The notes below the pieces were generated by a model, which worked only from the letters and a program-made list of their open reading frames with translations, ran no database searches and was not told the origin of the DNA. A stretch of DNA of 64,000 nt from a virus, in the IMG/VR virus record IMGVR_UViG_3300036852_000300, positions 1 through 64,000 of that record. One strand, written 5' to 3'. The position numbers were made by a program, and so were the translations under genes. Below, piece after piece: positions 16,546 to 22,156 of the stretch. How positions within the stretch are numbered: the first letter of the stretch is position 1; every line of letters starts with the position of its first letter.

Positions 16546-17170
16546 CACCAGCGGTCTGGAAGCGCTGCGCCTGTTCGTCGCCTGCTGCGGGGTCGCCGTT
16601 AGTCTCTGGGGCCTGCTGCGGGCCGGCGACGGCAAGTTCGCCTTCGCGTCAGTTATCCGCGACCGCATGATCGCTGATCGCCGGACCGAGATGATCGCCT
16701 TCCTGGCGATCAACCTGGTCCTGGGCTTCCAGACCACGATCGCGGCGGCGACCCCGGACCCGCTGGTGTTGACGCCCGGCGCCCTGGGCGCCAACCTCTC
16801 GCCGCTGGTGACCCTGCTGCTGCTGCTGGGCCTGGCACTTCAGCAGGTTCACCGCTGGACGCACTTTGAAGAGGTCGTCGGCGCCCAGCCACTGAATCCG
16901 ACCGATAGCGAACGGATGACCGAGACGGCCCGGATCGGCCGGCCGATGCTGCACACGCTGGTGAACGACCTGGCGATCTCCGCGTCAGCGATCGAACTGC
17001 TGCTGCGCGCCGACAACCTGACCCCGGAGCAGGCCGCCGACCTGCGGATGATCCTGGAACGGCACACCCTGGCGGCCGGCCAGGTCCACCATCTCCAGCG
17101 GCTGGTCCGGAGCCTGGGCGGCGCTGACGACCTGCCGATGGCGCCACCGGGGGAAGAAGGCACCGCCTGA
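16529..17170 (+). CDS. Membrane protein with DHp-like helical tail, 213 aa
   Basis: The GTG at 16529 is chosen because the frame upstream lies inside the previous gene and GCCGGGGGG precedes it. Three hydrophobic segments (near 11-30, 48-68 and 84-102) are followed by a cytosolic part with HTLVNDLAISASAIELLLR and a second amphipathic helix. This resembles a histidine-kinase dimerisation hairpin without an ATPase domain. That resemblance is weak and by eye. It ends overlapping a 48-codon gene. Confidence 0.55.
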   Translation: MATLDNTSGLEALRLFVACCGVAVSLWGLLRAGDGKFAFASVIRDRMIADRRTEMIAFLAINLVLGFQTTIAAATPDPLVLTPGALGANLSPLVTLLLLLGLALQQVHRWTHFEEVVGAQPLNPTDSERMTETARIGRPMLHTLVNDLAISASAIELLLRADNLTPEQAADLRMILERHTLAAGQVHHLQRLVRSLGGADDLPMAPPGEEGTA

Positions 17171-17316
17171 TGAACGGGCAGATCAGTCATCTCCACACGC
17201 GAATCCGGGGGCTGGGCAGGCCGTTCGACCCGACGCCACCCGCCCCCCAGTCAAGCCTACCGTCGATGGTAGGCAGCGCCCCGAAAACCGCCGATGGCGA
17301 TGGGGGACGCGGATGA
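17170..17316 (+). CDS. Small protein, 48 aa, coupled on both sides
   Basis: The ATG at 17170 overlaps the TGA of the membrane gene and its own TGA (17314-17316) overlaps the ATG of the next gene. The product MNGQISHLHTRIRGLGRPFD continues as a Pro/Ser-rich tail. It contains the near-palindrome CCTACCGTCGATGGTAGG (17256-17273). Coupling on both sides supports a real gene or at least a ribosome-passing leader for 17313. Confidence 0.45.
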   Translation: MNGQISHLHTRIRGLGRPFDPTPPAPQSSLPSMVGSAPKTADGDGGRG

Positions 17317-17720
17317 TCGACACGACGTGCCAGGTGGTCGGATTGGACGCTTTCCGACGACGGGTGCTGTCGCTGGTGCCCCAGGTCGAAGCGGTCGGCG
17401 CGGTAGGGCTGAAGCGCGAGATGGTCGGTGTGCTGGAGGTCTCGCAGCGGCTGTGCCCCGTCGACACGAAGCGCCTGGTCAACTCCGGTCGGGTCGATGA
17501 CCCGGAGATCGGTGGCGGGATCGTCAACGTCTACATCAGCTACGGCGGCGACAACGACGTCCCCTACGCGCTGATCCAACACGAAAGATTGGACTACAAA
17601 CATGCGCAAGGAAAACAGGCGAAGTTCCTTGAGCGTCCATTACTAGAATGGACCAGGGATGGACCTGAAAACCTGATGCGTGGTGTCGCTGGTGTTCTGT
17701 TGCGAAGTTGGGGGCTGTGA
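17313..17720 (+). CDS. Tail completion protein (HK97 gp10-like) with a recoded 3' end
   Basis: The 135-residue product matches the gp10/neck family style: an N-terminal helix, CPVDTKRLVNSG in the middle, and PYALIQHERLDY. From about 17577 to the stop the codons change abruptly to AAA, CAA, AGA, TTA and TTG, and GC falls to about 51 percent by my count. This tail borders a minus-strand HNH gene and was probably brought in with it. The protein probably joins the head connector to the tail. Confidence 0.8.
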   Translation: MIDTTCQVVGLDAFRRRVLSLVPQVEAVGAVGLKREMVGVLEVSQRLCPVDTKRLVNSGRVDDPEIGGGIVNVYISYGGDNDVPYALIQHERLDYKHAQGKQAKFLERPLLEWTRDGPENLMRGVAGVLLRSWGL

Positions 17721-17722
17721 TG

Positions 17723-18352
17723 TCACCCAAGAAGCGGCAGGTATTCCAGCAGTGTTCGGTCCTTCTTTCGGCTGTTGCACGATTGGCAGCAGGGGACCAG
17801 GTTTTCGATCGCGTGATCCCCGCCCCGCGAGACCGGGGTCATGTGATCCATCGTCACCCGGATCAGCGGTCGCAGGCAGTAGGCGCAGCGCCGGTTGAAG
17901 CCGTCGACCTGGGCCTGCCAGTCGGCCACCGTGAACGGGTAGACGGTTGCCCCGCGCACCAGCGCCTGACGCCGACGGTTGCGCTGACGGGTCGGCTCCG
18001 GGTCTGCCAGGTAGTGGGTCAGCCAGCGCGCCCGACTGGCGTCAGGGTTGGCGTGGTAGTAACGGACGTTCTGGGCGCGGACCGCGCCGGGGTTGGCATC
18101 ACGCCAGCGCTGGGTGCGGGTGTTCTCCCGATCGGCGTTCTCGGCCCGCCAGGCGCGTTTCCTGGCCCGCGTGGCGTCGATATCGGCGTGGTATGCCCGC
18201 CGCGCCGACGCAGCACTGATTTGACGGCGTCGTTCGAGGTTGGCCTTGTTCCAGGCCATCGCGCTCGCGACCTTACAGGGCCGGCAGACCTGGCCGGTCG
18301 GGTACGAGTTTTCGGCGGTCGGGTCGGCCCCGCACCGCGAACAGCGCTTCAC
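17723..18352 (-). CDS. HNH homing-type endonuclease, 209 aa
   Basis: An N-terminal zinc knuckle (CSRCG, CRPC) and repeated basic helices (about 40-130) precede an HNH nuclease core: CAYCLRPL, VTMDHMTPVSRGGDH, then LVPCCQSCNSRKKDR, which supplies the catalytic His and zinc Cys. This layout is typical of free-standing phage HNH endonucleases. The GTG start is at 18352. It lies opposite to its neighbours, ending 2 bases after the 17313 gene. Confidence 0.85.
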   Translation of the reverse strand: MKRCSRCGADPTAENSYPTGQVCRPCKVASAMAWNKANLERRRQISAASARRAYHADIDATRARKRAWRAENADRENTRTQRWRDANPGAVRAQNVRYYHANPDASRARWLTHYLADPEPTRQRNRRRQALVRGATVYPFTVADWQAQVDGFNRRCAYCLRPLIRVTMDHMTPVSRGGDHAIENLVPCCQSCNSRKKDRTLLEYLPLLG

Positions 18353-18371
18353 GCCGCAACTCTAGCAGGGA
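17723..18371 (-). mobile_element. HNH endonuclease insertion between tail genes
   Basis: A minus-strand HNH gene splits two plus-strand tail genes. The word GGCTGTGATG, which holds the end of one gene and the start of the next, occurs on both sides (17714-17723 and 18372-18381). The recoded 3' end of the 17313 gene is likely part of the transferred segment. This fits homing with co-conversion of flanking sequence. Confidence 0.65.
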
Positions 18372-18378
18372 GGCTGTG

Positions 18379-18771
18379 ATGCCGGAAGACATCGCGGACC
18401 TGCTGGTCACGGCCGGCCTGGGCACCCTGGGCACGACCCTGGTGATGGGCCGGCTGCCGGAGCAGCCGGACGTCTGCGCGGCGATCGCCGACACCGCCGG
18501 CCGCCCGGCCGCCTGGGTCCACAACGGCGGCGAGCGGCGCTACCCGCATGTCCAGGTCATCGTCCGAGACCGGGACCCCCAGGCCGCCCGGACCCGCGCC
18601 AGAGACATCCGCGACCTGCTGGTAGCGATCCGGGGTGGTGCGATCGCCAGCGTCAACGGCCGGACCTACAAGGCGATCTACGCGATGTCTGAGCCGTTCG
18701 CGATGACCGGTGATTCCAGCGGCCGGAGCTTGGTCGGCTGCAACTACGAATGCTGGATGGGGGTCGACTAG
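18379..18771 (+). CDS. Tail terminator / minor capsid-like protein, 130 aa
   Basis: The ATG at 18379 follows AGGGAGG (18367-18373) and is preferred to GTG 18376. The segment ERRYPHVQVIVRDRDPQAARTRA is characteristic of the phage minor capsid/tail terminator family (lambda U-like position). The protein would cap the tail tube at the head-proximal end. It overlaps the methyltransferase gene by 1 base. Confidence 0.7.
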   Translation: MPEDIADLLVTAGLGTLGTTLVMGRLPEQPDVCAAIADTAGRPAAWVHNGGERRYPHVQVIVRDRDPQAARTRARDIRDLLVAIRGGAIASVNGRTYKAIYAMSEPFAMTGDSSGRSLVGCNYECWMGVD

Positions 18772-19274
18772 TGCACGCGGAAGCGTACGCGTTCGTCGCC
18801 AGCGTCGCTACGGTGCTGGTCGGGGTCAAGACTGCTGTCGAGATCGGCAGCCGCGACATCAACGGGTCGGTCCGCGAGCTATTCCCGGGGACCGCCTACA
18901 CCGGCCTGGACCTTATCCCTGGCCCGGGGGTCAACGTCGTCGCTGACGCTTCCACCTGGCGGCCGCTGGCCCGGGTCGACCTGGTCGTCTGCTGCGAAGT
19001 GCTCGAGCACGCGCGGGCAGCCGCCCTGCTGGTCGAGAACATGATCGCGATGCTGGCCCCGGGCGGCCACCTGATCGTGACCTGCGCGATGCCGCCCCGG
19101 CCCCCGCACTCCGGGATCGACGGCAACCGGCTCCGGCCCAGCGAGTGGTACCTGAACGTCCGCCCCGGCGAGCTTCACGACTGGGTCGACGGGATGGCCA
19201 TCCAGCGCCTGGAGACCCACAAGCAGCGGGGCGACCTGTACCTGTGGGCGACGAAGCCGGGCGGGGGGACGTGA
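18771..19274 (+). CDS. SAM-dependent methyltransferase, class I, 167 aa
   Basis: The motif AVEIGSRDINGS (glycine-rich SAM loop), then GLDLIPGPGVNVVADA (acidic ribose-binding strand end) and DLVVCCEVLEHA identify a class I methyltransferase of the Methyltransf_11/23 type, acting on a small molecule or sugar. The GTG start overlaps the previous stop. It is coupled to the glycosyltransferase that follows, so methylation of a transferred sugar is a reasonable inference. No DNA-methylase motif is present. Confidence 0.8.
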   Translation: MHAEAYAFVASVATVLVGVKTAVEIGSRDINGSVRELFPGTAYTGLDLIPGPGVNVVADASTWRPLARVDLVVCCEVLEHARAAALLVENMIAMLAPGGHLIVTCAMPPRPPHSGIDGNRLRPSEWYLNVRPGELHDWVDGMAIQRLETHKQRGDLYLWATKPGGGT

Positions 19275-20497
19275 TGACCTGGAGAGATGTCGAAGCAGTC
19301 GATATTCGCGCCGCGCAGCGGGGCGCAGCCGAGAGGATCGGGGATCTAGCGGTCGGCACGACGAGCCCGCGCGTCCTGGCGCTGGTCCACCCTGAGATGA
19401 TGGCGGGATGTACCGCCTGGCGGATCGCACAGCCGTTCTCTGAGCTGCACCGGCGGGGCTACCCGGTCGGCTGGTGCGCCGTCGGCGACGCCCGATCGGC
19501 CGACTGGCTTCGAGACGCCGACGCCGTGGTGATGGCGCGCCTGGAATGGGCGCCGGAGCAGGACTGGGTCGCGGATCGCTGGGTTGCGCTGATGCACGGC
19601 CTGGGTACGACCGTCATCTACGAGACCGACGACGACCTGTACAGCGAGGAGAGCATCGACCGGATCCGGGTGACCGGCGACCCGGCCCAGGCGAATAAGC
19701 CCCAGGAGTTGATGGAGCGCGAGCGGCAGGCCAGGATTCTGCCACTGGCGCTCTCGGACGGGGTGACCGTGGCGACCCCCAGGCTGGCTGAGGTCGTCAG
19801 TCGGTTCACCGACAAGCCGGTCATCGTCGTCCCGAACGCGATCGACCTGCCCCGGTTCCGGGCTGGGGTCGAGAAGTACGGCCCGAAGCGGGGCGCCCTG
19901 GACCCGGATCGTCCGCTGACGATCGGCTGGGCCGGCGGTAACCGCCCGGACGAAGACGCCCGTCATCTGGCGGTCGCCTGGACCCGGATCGCCAACCGCT
20001 ACCCCGACGTCCGCTTCCTGGTCGGCGGCTACCCGCTGGGGGTCCTGCTGCGGTCGGTCGACGCCGATCGCCTGACCCTGCGGCCGAAAGAGACGATCGA
20101 ACGGTACCCGGGGCTGATGGCCGAGATCGACATCCTGTGCTGCCCCCTGGAAGCGAACACGTTCAACGCCAGCAAGTCGCCGATCAAGGCGCTGGAAGGG
20201 GCGGCAGCCGGGTCGGCCGTGCTGGCGTCCCCGACCGTCTACCGGCACCTGATCGATCATGGCGAAGATGGGCTGATCTGTACGAACGCCGACGACTGGG
20301 AGGCTTCCCTGTCATGGCTGATCGAGGATCGCGCACGGCGCCGCCACTTCGCCGACCGCCTGTTGCAGAAGGTCGAAAGCCTTCACAGCTTGCAGGCCAA
20401 CGCCCACCGCTGGCCGGCCGCCTGGTCCCACCTGGTGGCCGACTACACGGCCCGTCAGGCCGGCATTCCCACCACGGTCGGAGGTACCGATGGCTGA
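19274..20497 (+). CDS. GT-B-fold glycosyltransferase, 407 aa
   Basis: The C-terminal half carries the GT4-like features TIGWAGGNRPDEDARHL, an IEIDILCCPLE-type strand (EIDILCCPLEANTFNASKSP) and ALEGAAAGSAVLAS, which bind the nucleotide sugar. The N-terminal half has a separate Rossmann-like acceptor domain with YETDDDLYSEES. The ATG at 19274 overlaps the methyltransferase stop. Placed between tail terminator and tail tube genes, it may decorate virion proteins, as described for some mycobacteriophages. Cell-surface targets cannot be excluded. Confidence 0.85.
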   Translation: MTWRDVEAVDIRAAQRGAAERIGDLAVGTTSPRVLALVHPEMMAGCTAWRIAQPFSELHRRGYPVGWCAVGDARSADWLRDADAVVMARLEWAPEQDWVADRWVALMHGLGTTVIYETDDDLYSEESIDRIRVTGDPAQANKPQELMERERQARILPLALSDGVTVATPRLAEVVSRFTDKPVIVVPNAIDLPRFRAGVEKYGPKRGALDPDRPLTIGWAGGNRPDEDARHLAVAWTRIANRYPDVRFLVGGYPLGVLLRSVDADRLTLRPKETIERYPGLMAEIDILCCPLEANTFNASKSPIKALEGAAAGSAVLASPTVYRHLIDHGEDGLICTNADDWEASLSWLIEDRARRRHFADRLLQKVESLHSLQANAHRWPAAWSHLVADYTARQAGIPTTVGGTDG

Positions 20498-20696
20498 TGA
20501 GACCCCAACCCCAACCCCGAAGCCGACCGCCGCCCAGCCCCGGGCGAGCCGGCGGCACGACGGCTATTACGAGAAGCCGTGGGGCAAGCCACCGCACCAG
20601 GTGACCGTCTACCAGTGCGAGAGCTGTCCCTTCGATCACGTCAATGAAGAGATCGTGAGGCAGCACGTTGCCTCGCGCGGGCACGCCGACAGTTAG
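20490..20696 (+). CDS. C2H2-like zinc-finger protein, 68 aa
   Basis: The ATG at 20490 follows CGGAGG and overlaps the glycosyltransferase end by 8 bases. After a Thr/Pro tail, YQCESCPFDHVNEEIVRQHV and a following RGH give a C-x2-C...H-x5-H finger, rare in phages. It might bind nucleic acid or be a small structural knob of the tail. Role unknown. Confidence 0.6.
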   Translation: MADETPTPTPKPTAAQPRASRRHDGYYEKPWGKPPHQVTVYQCESCPFDHVNEEIVRQHVASRGHADS

Positions 20697-20704
20697 GCTG
20701 AACC

Positions 20705-21151
20705 GTGACCGACCTGGCTATCCACGCATTTGGGACGCTGCTGAAGATGGGGGACGGCGAAGACCCGGAGGTCTTCACGAACGTCGCTGAGCTTCGATCG
20801 ATCCCGGTCCCCCAGATCGAGTCGCCCCGGATCGACACGTCGACCCACGACAACCCGGCCTTCTTCCGGTCGTACGTCAACAACCTGAACGACCTGCCGG
20901 CCGTCGGGTTCGACATCAACTACCTGCCGAACCACCCGACCCACAACCACGTGACCGGCCTGCTGCAACGGCAGTTGACCGGCGAACGGACGAATTTCCA
21001 GGTCCACTACAACAGCGCGGTCGTCCCACCGGTGGTGGTCCACTTCTCGGCGACGGTGTCCAGCTTCCGCCCGACCGCCCCGGTCGACAACGTCTACCAG
21101 GCGGCGGTGCAGCTACAGCCGACGTCGGCGCCGACCTACGGGTCGTCGTAA
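20705..21151 (+). CDS. Major tail tube protein
   Basis: The 148-residue product has the usual length and beta-rich composition of siphophage tube proteins (lambda V-like), with PVPQIESPRIDTSTHDN near residue 37 and a strand-rich C-terminus. It directly precedes the chaperone genes and tape measure, the standard position. The GTG at 20705 is the first usable start. Its stop codon lies inside a tandem 18-bp repeat. Confidence 0.8.
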   Translation: MTDLAIHAFGTLLKMGDGEDPEVFTNVAELRSIPVPQIESPRIDTSTHDNPAFFRSYVNNLNDLPAVGFDINYLPNHPTHNHVTGLLQRQLTGERTNFQVHYNSAVVPPVVVHFSATVSSFRPTAPVDNVYQAAVQLQPTSAPTYGSS

Positions 21152-21183
21152 GCCTGACATTCAGGGTAAGCCTGACATTCAGG
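21148..21183 (+). repeat. Two tandem 18-bp repeats at the end of the tube gene
   Basis: GTAAGCCTGACATTCAGG occurs twice in a row (21148-21165 and 21166-21183). Each copy contains the hairpin CCTGA-CAT-TCAGG, and the first supplies the TAA stop of the tail tube gene. Tandem short hairpins here could slow ribosomes or polymerase or protect the 3' end of the abundant tube message. Confidence 0.75.
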
Positions 21184-21219
21184 CAGCCGATCCCGATCGA
21201 TCTCCGGGCACGACGTCTC

Positions 21220-21260
21220 AAGGAGCGGCCGGCGGCCGTCCCGCCGGCCCAGCCACGATG
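21220..21260 (+). promoter_or_regulatory. Ribosome site separated from its start by a hairpin
   Basis: AAGGAG (21220-21225) lies 32 bases before the ATG at 21258, too far to work unaided. Between them GGCCGGCGG (21227-21235) and CCGCCGGCC (21241-21249) form a 9-bp stem with a 5-base loop. Folding leaves an effective gap of about 9 bases. Confidence 0.6.
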
Positions 21261-21764
21261 GAAGAGACCACCCGCGACAACGCCAGTCCGATCACGCAGG
21301 CGATCGAGAGCATCAAGGTCGAGGAGCAGGCGGCGGCCGCTGCGGCGGCCGCGACCCCGGTGGCGCCGAAACCGGCCCTGGTCGCCGAACCGCTGAACCA
21401 CCGCAAGCCCAGGCTGATCGAGCCGGTGCCGATCGAGCTTGACAAGACCCGCCACCTGCGGCTGCCGTTCTGGGCGCTGAAGATGTTCGAGGAGCGGACC
21501 GGGATCAACGCCTGGGATGAGAAGATCATCTTCGACTGGCCACCCAAGCTGGCCGTGATCACGACCCTGCTGTGGGTCGCCCTGCTGGACGAAGACGACA
21601 CGCTGACGCTGGATCAGGTCGAGCGGATGCCTGGGCTGGAGTTCGGGAACATCTACTACATCCTGCACTGCCTGGACCTGTGCTGGGGCCGTAACCAGCC
21701 GCCGGCCGACCCGGCCACAGCTTCCGCGACCGGAGGTGGCGGCCCAAACGCCAGCGCCGCGTAG
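21258..21764 (+). CDS. Tail assembly chaperone G-like, 168 aa
   Basis: The product has a disordered Ala-rich start, then HLRLPFWALKMFEERTGINAWDEK and a helical end, in the style of lambda gpG chaperones that coat the tape measure. The ATG at 21258 is reached through a hairpin-bridged ribosome site. Near its end the heptamer CCCAAAC (21743-21749) is in the X-XXY-YYZ register for a -1 frameshift into the next frame. Confidence 0.75.
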   Translation: MEETTRDNASPITQAIESIKVEEQAAAAAAAATPVAPKPALVAEPLNHRKPRLIEPVPIELDKTRHLRLPFWALKMFEERTGINAWDEKIIFDWPPKLAVITTLLWVALLDEDDTLTLDQVERMPGLEFGNIYYILHCLDLCWGRNQPPADPATASATGGGGPNASAA

Positions 21765-22156
21765 TGCGGTGGATCGACCTGTGGACGGTCGGGATCGTGG
21801 ACCTGGGCCTTTCTGAAGCCCGGTTCTGGGACCTGACCCCACGGGAGTTCCGCGCGCTCGCGGATCGTCGGCTTGAGCTGGAACGGGCCGAAGACCTGCG
21901 CTTCGGCGAGCTAGCGACCCTGGTGGCGTCATTGGGCGGTGCCAAGAAGTCGAACGGCCTGCCCTTCGGCCCGGCCGACTTCTTCCCCAGCCTGGCCGTC
22001 CCCCGGTTCTTCGATCCGACCGTCCAGGTGGCGGATCGGCCGGACAACCTGGTCGACCTGCCGAAGCGGCCGGGCCAGAACGCCGTGGAAGACGGGTGGG
22101 ACCGCTGGGTCGAGATGTGTCGGATGGCTGATCAGCACCGGGCGAGGGCGAGATAG
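21258..22156 (+). CDS. Predicted G-GT frameshift fusion, about 299 aa
   Basis: Zero-frame codons GGC CCA AAC place the slippery heptamer C-CCA-AAC at 21743-21749. A -1 shift there reads CGC CAG CGC CGC GTA GTG and enters the 21764 frame with no stop, joining the G-like and T-like parts. Lambda and most siphophages make GT this way to control tape measure assembly. The fraction of ribosomes shifting cannot be read from sequence. Confidence 0.7.
21764..22156 (+). CDS. Tail chaperone T-like part, 130 aa
   Basis: The frame begins at GTG 21764, which overlaps the TAG of the G-like gene, and has WDLTPREFRAL, typical of the second tail chaperone part. It may be made mainly as a frameshift fusion (21258-22156) rather than from its own GTG. 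The helical C-terminus contacts tube protein in lambda. Confidence 0.65.
   Translation: MRWIDLWTVGIVDLGLSEARFWDLTPREFRALADRRLELERAEDLRFGELATLVASLGGAKKSNGLPFGPADFFPSLAVPRFFDPTVQVADRPDNLVDLPKRPGQNAVEDGWDRWVEMCRMADQHRARAR

Noticed and set aside
15574-17170. Membrane gene cluster as the lysis cassette
   Set aside because: The endolysin and an adjacent holin candidate are at 42849-44509; no lytic enzyme lies near 15.6-17.2 kb.
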